Shown: positions 22,977-35,207 of the stretch, piece after piece
How the letters are laid out: the number at the start of each line of letters is the position of its first letter
Position numbering within the stretch: position 1 is the first letter of the stretch
DNA from: Neocallimastix lanati (nom. inval.)
Taxonomy: Eukaryota; Neocallimastigomycota; Neocallimastigomycetes; Neocallimastigales; Neocallimastigaceae
Direction of reading: 5' to 3'
NCBI GenBank assembly: GCA_016946835.1
Contig: JACVTC010000144.1
Coordinates: 223,001-270,000 of the forward strand
Length of the DNA stretch: 47,000 bases
Program-made: the position numbers and the translations under genes
The notes under the pieces: model-generated
Told to the model about the DNA's origin: nothing
The model's database searches: none
What the model saw: only the letters and a program-made list of their open reading frames with translations

Positions 22977-24386
22977 ATGGTAGATAATATAGAAATTGAA
23001 ATAAGTGAAACAAATCGAGGGAATGAACAAATTATTATTAATAAAAAACACAAATTTAATTTTTCATTTCAAAAGATAAATCAATAATTTATATATGCAC
23101 TGAATATAAGACTTTAAATAAATGTAAATCTTTAATTATTTTAAATGATAAAAAGGAGGTTTTAAAATATGAAAGTTTACATAACCATCTTGAAAAAGAA
23201 ATTGATGTGTCTATATCAGTAGCAAAGCATAAAATTAAGGAAGAAATTAAGAAAAATTCAATTTCTATGGATATAAAACCTAAACATATATTTAATGCCG
23301 TTTCTCAAGAAATGGGACTTATATATCCCGAATATAGTACAATTAGATCCAAAATAATAAGAAATATAAATAAACAATTTCCTCCAAACATAAAAAATTT
23401 TGATGATATTCCCATTGAATCAAAATATTATAAATGGTAAAGAAATGAAAATTTTATAATATTTAAAAATACTGATCTAATAATCTTTCAATCACCATTC
23501 CAAGCATATTTATTTTCGAATTATCATAAAAATATATTTGCGGACGGTACATTTTATGCAGCACCGAAATTTAGTTATTAGTTATTTATAACAAGAACTT
23601 ATGTTGGGGAATTTAATATGCTTTACACTACTTCCATTTCTATATTAAAAATAAAAAACAATCTACATATGAAACATTATTTAAAGAAAAAAAAAAAATG
23701 CAAATAAATTTAGGAGTAATACATTAATTACTACAATTAATTTTCATTGTGATTTTGAACAAGGTATATCTAATGCCGAAAAAAAAAGTTTTTCCCAATA
23801 TAAATATTAAATATTGTGTTTGGCATTACAAAAGATCATTAGAAAAACAAAAAAATATATTATGTTATCATGAAGTGAAGAATAATAATTATGTATATAT
23901 TTATTATAAAGCTATTTCGAACTTACAGTTTATAAATCCTAACTATATATTTGATATTTATGTTATAATAAAAAGAATTTGTCAAAAAAAAAGTATAATA
24001 ATTTTCTACAATTTTTAGAATATTTTAATAAAAATTATTTACTTAAGTATAATGTTAATAATTGGAATTATTATGAAAATATAGAGCATTTAACAAACAG
24101 TGCATCAGAATCATATAATAGCTACTTAAATAATATATTTCCAAATAAACCTTTATTTTATAAATTAATATATATATTAAAAGAAGAAGAAAACTTATCT
24201 TATAATGATTACCAAAGGAGAACTAAAGGAACTTGGAAAAAAAAGCAAAAAATATTTAGTGCAACTGATGAAATTAAAATTATTCTATTAAAAAAAATGT
24301 GGTTGTTATTAACTATTTTGCAGTTAATAACTAATAAAAAGAATTTTTATAATAAAGAGATTAATAAAAGAATTTTTTTTTTTTAA
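22977..24386 (+). pseudogene. MULE-type transposase relic with FLYWCH-like N-terminus
   Basis: From ATG 22977 the reading is broken by stops and shifts (near 23080, TAA 23438, TAG near 23578, shifts near 23650-23760 and 23990). The pieces keep the family order. First is an FLYWCH-like zinc domain (C-T-E-Y-K ... C ... L-H-N-H), then a helical stretch (23207-23440). Next comes the MULE core with F-A-D-G-T-F (first catalytic Asp at 23543) and Y-V-G-E-F, then C-V-W-H-Y-K-R-S-L near 23820. A C-terminal part has S-A-S-E-S-Y-N-S-Y-L near 24095. Such enzymes cut and paste DNA ends. This copy cannot be active. Confidence 0.72.
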
Positions 24387-24655
24387 TAAAATAAATTTCA
24401 TTTGAGTATTATTATTGATAGTGTTGTTTTTGTTTTTTTTTGTAATTGTAATCTGCTCCATAAGGAACATTTTACAATAACAACTACATTGTTAAAAAAA
24501 GTAGAGAACTACCTGTTAGAAAACTACCACTTGAAGAATTACTAAGAGAAGAAACAAGAAGTAATAATAGAAGAAGTACTATTTGAAGAAGTACTAATTA
24601 TAATTGCATCCATTAAGTCGTCGCCGTGATTACTAATTATATTGGAATATTTAAG
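24387..24655. other. Non-coding gap between MULE relic and gag element
   Basis: GAAGAAGTACTA-like short repeats occur near 24530-24600, and CATTAAGTCGTCGCCGTG near 24610 is unusually GC-rich. No frame is open. It may hold part of the leader or LTR of the gag element downstream. Confidence 0.4.
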
Positions 24656-24784
24656 ATTATTTTTATTTAAACTTATTATTATTATAATAATTTTGTTTAC
24701 TCGACGGGCACCATTTCAAGCGGTTAGAGCCAAGTCGACTTTACATAATATTATTATAATAGTAAATTTAAATAAAAATAATAA
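24656..24784 (+). other. Long imperfect hairpin before the gag-protease element
   Basis: About 50 nt on each side (24656-24706 and 24733-24784) are inverted copies of each other with a few mismatches and indels. They are anchored by TCGAC/GTCGA next to the loop. The loop of about 26 nt holds GGGCACC and GGTTAGAGCC, almost the only GC-rich sequence nearby. It lies in the leader of a gag, where dimerization or packaging structures are common. Confidence 0.6.
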
Positions 24785-24804
24785 TGGTATATAAGAATTC
24801 TTTT

Positions 24805-24848
<44 letters not shown>

Positions 24849-24857
24849 TTTTTCAAA

Positions 24858-26634
24858 GTGGAAGAACTTAATATTAGGCTAAGAAACTTCCACATTGAAG
24901 ATATGGCGGAACGTGGACGAGAAGAAAAACGGAAGGTCAGCAAGCCACCGATTTTTAACGGTGAAAGAAAAGAACTTAAATGGTTCATCACAATTGTAAA
25001 TATGAACTATGAGGATACCCCAGATGACTTTCCAGACGATAGATCAAAAGTTAGATTTATAACCTCATTCTTAAGAGGTGATCCTTTAAATTGGGCATCA
25101 AAACTATGGGATAATGAAGATCTCTTGATCGATAATTTAGATAATTTTAAGAGGGAACTTAAAATTAATTATGGTGATCCAGAAGTGGAGACAATTGTGG
25201 CTAATGGTAAATTAGATACCATTCGTCAGAAAAAATATGGGCAAGTGTTAGAATATATTAACCAGTTTAAAACAACTTGCCAAAATTCGGACTTCAACTA
25301 ATCAGCCAAATTTTATATGTTTCTTAAAGGATTACATTACAAAATGAAGGAACAATTAGCCGTTGTTAACCCAAATCCAGATTCCCTTAATAAGTTGTAT
25401 ACTGATGTAATTCAAATTGAAAATTTGTCAAAGCGAACTAATCTTGTTGAATTCTATTATAATCAACAACGAGTTAGAAATTCGCAACAAAACAATAACC
25501 TCAACCAGAGAAATAGAAGTCGTCGTGATGATCCTATGGATGTTGATTTATTTAGGATCAAAAATGATAGATATAGAAGATACACCCAGAACAGTAATCA
25601 AAATTTATATGTTGAAAATAAAAGAGACTTTTCTGAAGAAAAGAAAAAAGGTCTTTGTTTTTTATGTAAACAACCAGAACACTTACAGTTTAATTGTCCT
25701 AACAAAAAAAGACCTTCTGGAGTTAAACACAAGAATAAAATTAGAGAAACCGATGAAAATCTTCCATCGGCAAAATTAAGAAGAATTAGGATGATCAAGG
25801 AATCCGATGATGCTCAAAAAATTAGAGCTATTACTGATGAAGAAAATGCTATGAATAAAAGAAAGAATAATATAATTACTTTCTATATAAAAACGAATGA
25901 TATTGAAGAAATTCCAGTTAGGGTTCTTATCGACTCTGGCTCAGATTTGAATTTTATTCATCCAACGTTCGTTAATAAAAACAAAATTAAATTGAATGAA
26001 GTTAAAAGATCTTTCAATGTTACTGGACTAGGATATGGTATCTCTATCATCTACGAACAAACAGAAAAGTGTATCTTACGATTCAAGAACCATTTTGAAG
26101 TTATTCAATTCTATACACTTTATATTACTGATGTAGATATCATTTTAGGTATTCCTTGGATTGAAAAGCATTGTCCAATGAATTATCATGATTCAAGAAA
26201 AATATCCTTTCCTTCTGGTTATTGCGCTAGGAACTGTAATAATGGTAAAAGAAAAAGAAAAAAACAAAAATAGAAGCAAGAAAGGTTCAAAGAAGTGTAA
26301 GATCGATATCGAACCTGTAGAAGAAAATTCCTATGAGCCAAGTACTCCATATACGTGTAAACCCCTTTGGGATTCCGAATCAGAAAGCGAAGCTGAATAC
26401 GTCCGTGGAAGAAAAGTTAGAACCATTAATGATAGTGATAGTGATAGTGATAGTGATAATATTAATATTAGTGTTAAAGATAATGATTGTAGTAAAGAAA
26501 AAATTAACTTACAAAAAATTAACTTACAAATAATGGAAATAACATATTGTGATTTCCCGCTAAGATTATATTCATTAGAAAGCTACGGACGAGTACTACA
26601 ACATATGTTAAAATCAACCTTATTGGACAACTAG
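24858..26634 (+). pseudogene. Gypsy Gag-protease, one in-frame TAA and one frameshift
   Basis: Frame one runs 24858-26273 with a single TAA at 25299-25301. It encodes a Retrotrans_gag domain (P-P-I-F-N-G, F-L-R-G-D-P-L-N-W), a zinc knuckle C-F-L-C-x4-H-x4-C (25656-25697) and an aspartic protease with L-I-D-S-G-S (Asp 25932) and I-I-L-G-I-P-W. Near 26190-26260 reading passes to the next frame, which continues to 26634 with an acidic Asp-Ser run coded by GATAGT repeats. RT and integrase do not follow; only an integrase relic lies 1.3 kb on. The end of this frame recurs in altered form at 28999. It is either a truncated element or one that carries only gag and protease. The poly-A run just upstream obscures the true start. 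Confidence 0.85.
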
Positions 26635-26961
26635 ATGACGAGATATTGGACTTTAGAGATATTTTAAATATATAAAATAATTTAATTATTTAATTAAGAC
26701 CCTAGATTATTAATTAGAAATTTATATTAGATAAAATCTCTTAACTTGGAAATTATATTATTAATTTTTTATGAACAAATATTATTAATTAAAAATACAG
26801 AATTAGTTATTAGTAATAGTTTTATAATATTTTAAATAAGTTTATAAGTTTTATATATTTTATCATTATATATTTTTATTCAATTAATTTCTTATAGATT
26901 CTAAGGAATTCTTTATCATTCTAAAGATTTCCAAATGAGAATTTTTAATTAGTTTTAATAT
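26635..26961. other. AT-rich non-coding stretch after the gag-protease element
   Basis: No gene. Its first 60 bases resemble 29100-29160, so it may be the start of an LTR or untranslated tail shared by the two copies. Confidence 0.4.
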
Positions 26962-27331
26962 TTTATTTTATTTTATTTTATTTTATTTTATTTTATTTTA
27001 TTTTATTTTATTTTATTTTATTTTATTTTATTTTATTTTATTTTATTTTATTTTATTTTATTTTATTTTATTTTATTTTATTTTATTTTATTTTATTTTA
27101 TTTTATTTTATTTTATTTTATTTTATTTTATTTTATTTTATTTTATTTTATTTTATTTTATTTTATTTTATTTTATTTTATTTTATTTATTTATTTTATT
27201 TTATTTTATTTTATTTTATTTTATTTTATTTTATTTTATTTTATTTTATTTTATTTTATTTTATTTTATTTTATTTTATTTTATTTTATTTTATTTTATT
27301 TTATTTTATTTTATTTTATTTTATTTTATTT
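26962..27331. repeat. (TTTTA)n microsatellite, about 370 bp
   Basis: About 74 pentamer units run nearly uninterrupted. One TTTA-length variant near 27187 splits the tract into two blocks. Confidence 0.95.
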
Positions 27332-27894
27332 ATATTATCTTATTATTAATTAGTTTTAGTATTAAATTGTTTTATGAATAATTATATAGTTATTGTATTA
27401 AAAGATTCTTATCAATATTATTTTATTATTATACTTTATATAGTTTATATACATGTATGAATATATTAAGATTAGAATGTATTATTTAATTATATTGTTA
27501 ATTATTATTTTAGTTTATTATAAAAAGGATTTGAAATTCCATAATTTGTATTCTTTGTAAGATTATTAACTTATTAATTTTTAACCTATTAACATAAAGT
27601 TAATGAATTAATTATAACGATAATAATTCTTATATTAATCTTAGTTAATTTTATTATTAAAATATATTTTAAATAAAGTTCTAATAAAACATAAATCTTA
27701 AAGATTGAATTCTTAATTATAAAACTCTATGTGTGTTATTTAATTATTTAATTTAATTAAATTGTTATAATTAATAATAAACATCTTGACCTGACCAATT
27801 TAACCCAAACTAGGAAAGATTTAGCAAAAATCTAACCTACCACTCAATAAGATTTAACTATAATCTTTTACTTATTAAAAATTTTAATAAATTA
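27332..27894. other. AT-rich non-coding stretch
   Basis: Nothing recognisable apart from AT-rich words. It ends at the start of the integrase relic. Confidence 0.5.
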
Positions 27895-28315
27895 TTAGTA
27901 ACTGATAATGGATTGCAATTCTATTCAGATAACTCCAAGGCATTCCTGGACTTACATAATGCATATGTTAACTACACTTCTCTTTATCATCTTGAGACAA
28001 ATGGAGAAGTTGAAAATCGGAAGAAAGAAAAATTGAAATATCTTAAATTATTGGGCATATAAAGAAAAAAAAAATTGGGATGAAGTTTTACCAAGTGCAT
28101 TGTGGGCTTTAAGAACAAGTAAACATGAAAGAACAAAAATCTAGCAGCTTTGAATTTTTGTATGGAAGACAAAATACACAACCATTGAAGTTAACTTTGA
28201 ATAAAGAAGGAAGAAAGAGATATGAAAGCGAGGAAGATTATTGGATACAGAAATTTATTCAACATCACAAATGAATACAAGAGACAATTGAAAATATTGA
28301 AACTACTAAAATATA
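27895..28315 (+). pseudogene. Gypsy integrase core relic
   Basis: The plus strand reads L-V-T-D-N-G-L-Q-F, T-N-G-E-V-E-N, L-P-S-A-L-W-A-L-R-T and S-S-F-E-F-L-Y-G-R in order. These are the second Asp and the Glu of the D-D-E integrase and its core end, parallel to 8260-8530. Stops and frameshifts occur near 28060 and 28140. The first Asp and the zinc finger are missing. Confidence 0.8.
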
Positions 28316-28689
28316 AATATTTCATAAGTTTCTTAATTATAAATTTTATTAAAAAATTAGTAAATAATTAATTATTAATAAAGAAAAAAAAATTAATATT
28401 TAAAAAAAAAAAAAAATTATATAATAAATAAAAATAATAAACAAAAAAAAATAAATATATTCAAGCAGGTCAAATATAACCCTACCTGCATATTTAATTT
28501 TTTTGTGTTTAGTTAAAATACGAATCTATCAGGATTAAAATATAATGAAATTAAAATTCTTAAAAAAATTAATCTCTCTAATGTCACGAATATTAGTAGA
28601 TCAATTGAAATTAAATTTCGTTATTGACTATTTCATTTAAAATTAAATTTTTTTATTATAAAAAAAAAAAAAAAAAAAAAAAATATTAT
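28316..28689. other. AT-rich non-coding stretch
   Basis: No gene. A GC-richer patch, TCAAGCAGGTCAAATATAAC, lies near 28460. It is followed by A/T runs. Confidence 0.5.
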
Positions 28690-28921
28690 GGAAGACTTAA
28701 AAATTTTTTTGAAAGCATGTGGCGTATTAAAAAAATGTGACGCCAAATTGAAAATTATTTAAATAAATAAATAAAATTAAATATTATTAATATTGAATAA
28801 AAACAATTTTAAAATAAATTATTTTGAATTAATATTTATTTATTTATTCATTTATTTATATCAATACACCACTTGTCGAAATGCAACATGTCGAAATGCA
28901 ACATGGGGATATACAACTCCC
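28690..28921. mobile_element. MITE-like repeat, copy 1
   Basis: It shares with 29410-29630 the blocks TGAAAG..T..GCGTATT, AAATTGAAAATT, TATTTATTTATTCATTTATT, TCAATAC..CACTTGTC and AAATGCAAC, and the end AACTCCC. It starts GGAAGACTT. The end similarity and small size suggest a non-autonomous DNA transposon. The flanking 9-mers (AAATATTAT and AAAAATTAA) match only partly. Confidence 0.6.
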
Positions 28922-28998
28922 AAAAATTAAGTCAATTTAATTTAACCCTTAAAAAATTAATAAAAATAAAGTAAAAAGATGATAACTCCACAAATAAT

Positions 28999-29140
28999 GG
29001 AAATTTCTCCGTTGGAATTTCAACTGAACTTGCATTCATTAGGAAGTTTTGCTCGAGATCTACAACATATATTAATTTCAACCCATTTGAACCACTAGAG
29101 CTCAAGATATTGAACTTTAAAGAATTTTTAAATATTTAAA
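28999..29140 (+). pseudogene. Diverged duplicate of the gag-protease element tail
   Basis: Reading from ATG 28999 gives M-E-I-S-P-L-E-F ... L-H-S-L-G ... L-Q-H-I-L, then a stop. The tail at 26533-26634 reads M-E-I-T-Y-C-D-F ... L-Y-S-L-E ... L-Q-H-M-L, then a stop. DNA similarity continues past both stops for some tens of bases. It is probably the end of a second element of the same family. Confidence 0.65.
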
Positions 29141-29409
29141 AACATAATTTAATTATTAAAATGAACTCGTAAATAATAAATTAGTATTTTTTTTTTTTTA
29201 TAGATAAAATCTTATAACTAAATCATTACTATATCACTAATCATTATGAACAGAATTAATAATTAAATTATACAAAATTAATAATTAATAATAATTTAAA
29301 ATATTTTAAATGATTTAATAGTTTAAGATAAACTATTAAAGAATAAAAATAAAAATAATACAACATCAATAATTATCTTATTGAATAATTTTGTATGCAA
29401 TTATTATTC

Positions 29410-29630
29410 GGGAGTGGGGCAATTTCGCCAATTTTTTTTTGAAAGAATATAGCGTATTAAAAAATGTGGCGTTTTGGCAAATTGAAAATTTTTAAATAAG
29501 AATAAAAGCAAGTTCAAAAAAAAAATTATTTTGAATTTTTATTTATTTATTTATTCATTTATTTTTATCAATACTTCACTTGTCAAAATGCAACCTGGCG
29601 AAATGCAATTTAGGGAAATATAACTCTCCC
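29410..29630. mobile_element. MITE-like repeat, copy 2, with 9-bp target duplication
   Basis: The left end GGGAGTGGGGCAATTTCGCC and the inverted right end GGGAGAGTTATATTTCCC match at GGGAG, ATTTC and CC. TTATTATTC precedes and TTATTATTT follows, 8 of 9 bases alike; 9 bp is the usual MULE duplication size. With 221 bp and no coding sequence it fits a non-autonomous MULE derivative. The duplication is AT-rich, so chance cannot be excluded. Confidence 0.6.
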
Positions 29631-29846
29631 TTATTATTTATATTCTTTATTAGAATACATGATTTTATTTTATTTTTTAGACTAGGAAGAGAATATATTT
29701 CCAGTGCTTTATTAAATAATTAAAATATTTTTATGTATTACATTTTTTTTTAAAAAAAATACATTATATAATTTAATGATAAAAATAAAATGTATATAAA
29801 AGATTAAGTTTTTTTTTTTTAGACTTAGAGAAAACTTTATTTAATT

Positions 29847-30545
<699 letters not shown>

Positions 30546-30611
30546 TACATGATTTAAATGAAAAATAAAAAAATAAAAATACATGAAATAAAATATATTA
30601 TATATTATATT

Positions 30612-32060
30612 TTATAAAAGTGTGTTAGAAGCAATAGCCTCTAAATTTTCCCATTCCTCGATGATAACACCACGTCCATTATTGCGAGTAATAATTTCAG
30701 TATTAGTGATATCAAACGAATCTGTATCAGTTCTTTCACCGGGAGGTGAAAATCCATGCCTTATCATTGAGACGTCGACGCTCTTAGCAACGGTAGATTC
30801 ATTGGATTCAACGGAATACCATTTCATCATCAATCTAAAAGATCGACAAATTAATGATATTATGTTTATTAGAAACTCCGAAATCTCCACAAAATACGGA
30901 ATAGTCGAACGAAGTTGAACTTTGTTTAAAAATATTGTCAACTAATTGTCTTTGTTCCCCATCATTAAGTTTAATTTTTTCATTTATTGAACGCCCCGCC
31001 AAGAAGAGCACTCAATATAAAATAATAAATATTATTATCATCATCCTTTTCTGAATCTAAAGAAATATCCAAGGATTTTTGTTTAATTACTATTGCAAAT
31101 TTCAAAAAGAGATCATCTAGAAAAGGTAAAGATTTATTTCTGTAATTTTCCAATTCTTTACAGGCAAAGATCCAGGTGAGAAAAGATAGTTACACTAACA
31201 CCACAGCATGGACAATATTTAGGGCAATCTTCTGAGACTACTTTTTCTTTTAATGGAAATACTAATGTCAAATTTAAAACCACCCCTAATTCGAGAAATC
31301 CAAAAGATTCCTAATTAATACTTAGGGTATTGAAATGTTAAGTCTTTGATTTCTGAAATAAATCTAAAATCATTCTCCTTGTGAATAGTTGCTTTTTTAG
31401 CTTTTGAGGGTTTGAAGACATCTCTTTTCCAATAAAACCTTTTTATTTCACTTGTTTTTGTTACCATTTAATTTCTTATCCAAAGTCCTTGATTCTTTAG
31501 TCCATGAGTAATGTGACATAGTAGGAATATTATTAGTGAGATAATTAATAATACGTGATGAGTTTTTCCATTTTCTAAAGCAGTGTAATTGAGATATAGC
31601 ACAGATAGCTGAAAGAGGAGGTATTCTCAATTCATGAGTAATATCACAGAGACTAACATAAGAATTACGAGATTTAAATCCATAACTCCAATCCAGTCCT
31701 CTATTAATAATTTTTTAAGCTTTAGAGCATCTGCTCTTATTAGAACTAAATATAGGAACTTAATATAATATAAAACAAGACTAAGAATAAAAGAAATTAA
31801 AACTTATTTTTTCAATGGGAGAGGAATAGATTTATTAATAAGAAATCGAAAGTACGAATTTAACTTAAAAATTTAAATTATTGTTTAATTTGGATTGTAT
31901 AGGTTTCAATGATAAAGATTCATCAAAAGGAATACCCAAGTATAGTTGTTAGTTTTAGGTAATCTGTTATTACCAATAAAGAAAGATGGATTTTCGTAGT
32001 TTATCAGTTTAACAAATCGGTTATACAACAAGAGTAGCCCATTTCATTTTGAATAAGGTT
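30612..32060 (-). pseudogene. LINE-type reverse transcriptase relic, C-terminal part
   Basis: Read in reverse across several frames it gives Y-T-Y-L-G-I-P-F-D-E (RT thumb-like), L-D-W-S-Y-G-F-K-S-R, then I-P-P-L-S-A-I ... W-K-N-S-S and S-W-T-K-E-S-R-T-L. These are followed by a Cys/His cluster (C-P-K-Y-C-P-C-C-G ... H-L-D-L-C near 31160-31240) and a C-terminal tail ending at 30612. This order resembles the end of non-LTR retrotransposon ORF2. The tail is continuous for 110 codons (30612-30941), and stops and shifts interrupt the rest. Catalytic RT motifs are not seen, so the copy is 5' truncated. Its 3' end abuts the giant (AAT)n tract. The family is inferred from motif feel only. Confidence 0.55.
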
Positions 32061-32344
32061 TAATTTTTTTTTTTTTTTTTTTTTTTTAATGGCAGCAAAC
32101 TTGTTTCATCTTTATTAATTAAAGATATGATAAAATACATGTAATAAAAAGATAAAAAAGATAAAAAATATACAAACAAACAAAAAAAAAAAAAACACAA
32201 AATAAAATAAAATAATGGTATAATATATTCTAGTTTCATTTAATTAATATCTGTAAGACTTCACAAGGGCATTATTATACTATAGTATAATAATTAATTT
32301 TGACTTCACAATGTTAATCATAATTTTAAGATATAAAATTATGA
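32061..32344. other. Non-coding gap with a T-run
   Basis: A run of about 27 T at roughly 32061-32088 is followed by AT-rich sequence. ATTATTATACTATAGTATAATAATTAA near 32270-32297 forms a palindrome. No gene. Confidence 0.5.
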
Positions 32345-32770
32345 TCTTCATTGGTTGCGCTAGCCTTGCTGGCCTGTTTCTTCAGCAGTGACGCTCTTGG
32401 TAGTAGTAGTACGATTCGATTTGAACCTATTGAACAAAGATCATTGCTGGCCAATAGCAATAGGTATAATCGATTGAAGAAGAGCCGCAGTAACCACCAA
32501 GAATAGAGAATCAGAATAAGCACCTGATTTCATCTGGCACTTAAATAGATCCTTCCATTCCCTTGTATTGTTATTACTACTTCTGCCTCCAAGTAGGAAA
32601 TTAAACACTTTTTTCACACACACTAGAATCAACATGCACATTATTTTCAATACTATTACTAACATTACTAATTATACTATTACTAATAATACTATAACTA
32701 TTATTACTATTACTATTATTACTATTACTATTATTACTATTACTATTATTACTGTTGCTGAATAAGGTTC
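32345..32770 (-). pseudogene. Unrecognised Ser/Asn-rich coding remnant
   Basis: The reverse strand from about 32766 reads a long Ser-Asn repeat, then a mixed stretch with E-N-N-V-H-V-D-S-S-V-C-E, and stops at TAA 32601-32603. An overlapping frame carries on with R-E-W-K-D-L-F-K-C-Q-M-K-S and a hydrophobic segment (S-L-F-L-V-V-T-A-A-L-L) to TGA 32441. After the TGA the same frame reads S-L-F-N-R-F-K-S-N-R and ends at TAG near 32366. GC content is clearly above the surroundings, as in exons. It may be the last exon(s) of a membrane protein with an intron I could not place, or a decayed gene. No family recognised. Confidence 0.35.
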
Positions 32771-33045
32771 AAATAACATATTTTAATATTTCTTTATATA
32801 TATATATTTTTTTAATTCTTTTTCCTCTTCATACCTCACTTATTCATCTTTTATTTACATAAATATTCATGTACAAACATATATATATTATATACTTTTT
32901 TTTTTTTTTTTTCTATTTATTTTATTTATTATTTTATTTATTATTTATTATTTATTATTTTTTTATTATTTTATTTTTTATTTTTTATTTGTTATTTTTA
33001 TGCTTATTAATAATATGGATATTTTTTGTATTTTTTGTTTTATTC

Positions 33046-33079
<34 letters not shown>

Positions 33080-33178
33080 TTTTACTTTTTACTTTTTACT
33101 TTTTACTTTTCCTTTTTTGATGTTACATTTTATTATTACTATGATATATATTATTTTATATTATTATTATTATTATTA

Positions 33179-33235
<57 letters not shown>

Positions 33236-33539
33236 ATTATGATTATTTATTTATTTATATATTATATTTTTGTTGTTATTATTTGTTAATATTTATTGTT
33301 AATTAATTTATTTTATTATTATTATTATTATTATAATTACAATTTTATATATATCAATTAGTTTGTTTGCATCGTTGAGAAAAAAAAAAAAAATTATAAT
33401 AATAATTATTAATAATTACCATTTATTTATATTCATTAAAAATATTATTATTAATAATATTTAATTTATTTAGGTAATTTTAATATATTATTATTATTAT
33501 TATTATTATTATTTTGGAAATGTTATATTAAAAATAAAT
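32771..33539. other. T-rich low-complexity stretch downstream of the kinase gene
   Basis: Long T runs (about 24 near 33050-33076 and about 38 near 33191-33230), CTTTTTACTTTTTA repeats and ATT runs. The Phe/Tyr-rich frames here are low-complexity artefacts. Confidence 0.7.
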
Positions 33540-34836
33540 CTAATTTGCTTTAGCGTCAGTGGCCTTTGTTTCCTCTTTGGCTTGTTCCTTAGATTCACCT
33601 TCTTCTTTAATATCACTGAAATCAGTACTACTGTATTTCTTTAATTTGTCAATATTATCAGAATTGTCATCCTTAACATTAACAGAACCAACAACAATTT
33701 CTGGATTAATTTCTTCATCAATAGCAATCTTAATGGCTTCGGAAGTAGCACTAGTAATTTTAACACGTTGAGTGAAGAGAACAGAATCCATTGCCTTCTT
33801 CCATTTTTGCTTAGCATCAAAGTTACTCTTAAAGGTTGGCATTAAGTCATTAGCTGCATCAACTGAACGAGCATTGAATTGGGATGGTTGAAGCCATGGA
33901 TGTTGTAAAGCTTGCTTAGCGGTCATACGAAGATTTGGATTAACTACTAATAATTTTCTGATGAAATCTCTAGCTATAAAATTTTATAATAATAATAAAA
34001 AAATAATAATAATAATTATTATTTATATAATAAAAAAAAAAAAAAAATGCATACATTATCATTATTATTATTAAATATATTTACCAGTTTCAGAAACAGC
34101 AAACCAATATTGAACTGGTTCGAATTTGTAATTACCAGCTAAAATGTTTTTAACTTCTTCATCCATTCTTTGACCATCGAATGGGGTGTAACCACATAAT
34201 CTTTATTTAATATAAATTATAAAGAATAACAGAAAAATAGAGTTAATTATAAAAAATTTTTTTTCGATAAAAAAAAATATATATATATATTAATAATAAA
34301 TAAATATTTATAAATTGTAATAATTTATGTTAATTTTAAATATCATACAAGAAGTAAGTTAAAACACCAATAGACCACATATCAACTGGTTTACCATGAC
34401 CAGTTCTAGCAATAACCTCTATTTAAATTATATAAAAAAAATAACAAAAATAAAAATATAAAAAAAAAATTATTAATTAATATATAAATTTAAATATTAT
34501 ATAATAAATAATTAATAATATTAGTAAACTTTTTTTTTGGATTTATTCATTTACCAGGAGCCATGTAACCTGGTGTACCACAAGTAGTCATTAAAACACT
34601 AATTTGATTATCGATAATCTTTGATAAACCAAAATCAGCAATTAATAAAGGAGCATTTTCTTCTTTTCCCTTAAAAAGCATGTTTTCAGCCTTAATATCT
34701 CTGTGAACAATATTCTTATCATGAAGGTAGGCAACAGCACTACAAACAGTACGAACAATATCAGCGGCATCGGCTTCATAATAATGACCACGGTTGTAAA
34801 TACGATCAAAAAGTTCACCACCAGTACATCTATTCA

Positions 34837-34869
<33 letters not shown>

Positions 34870-35166
34870 TAAATATTATTTAAATATTATTATTAAATTT
34901 TAATAAATAGTTTATTATTATATACAATTATACAATTTTTTTTATTTATATATATAGAGAAAATAAAATATATAATATATATTCTTTTAAAAATTATTAA
35001 ACTTACAAATCCATAACGAGGTAAACTAAATAAATATATTTATTTTATTTTATTTGAAATAGATTGTTTTTAAAGTAAAAATAATTTTTATTAATGATTT
35101 ATTTTTATACTTTTTATATTTCATCCAGAATAATTATTAATAAAAAAAGAAAAAATTTTCATTTTA

Positions 35167-35207
<41 letters not shown>

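Noticed and set aside
24803-24991. Reverse frame over the start of the gag element
   Set aside because: Its N-terminal side overlaps the gag coding sequence in antisense and it ends in the poly-A/T run.
26258-26265. A-run plus C (AAAAAAC) as a slippery site in the gag-protease element
   Set aside because: The heptamer is not in X-XXY-YYZ phase with the protease frame, and the next open frame is +1, not -1; an indel is more likely.
30622-30918. 98-codon plus-strand frame
   Set aside because: The reverse frame over the same bases continues the LINE-like tail and is longer; the plus frame starts and stops within it.
32869-33289. Overlapping Phe/Tyr/Leu-rich plus-strand frames
   Set aside because: They are T-homopolymer and TTA-type low-complexity sequence with no homology signal or splice context.
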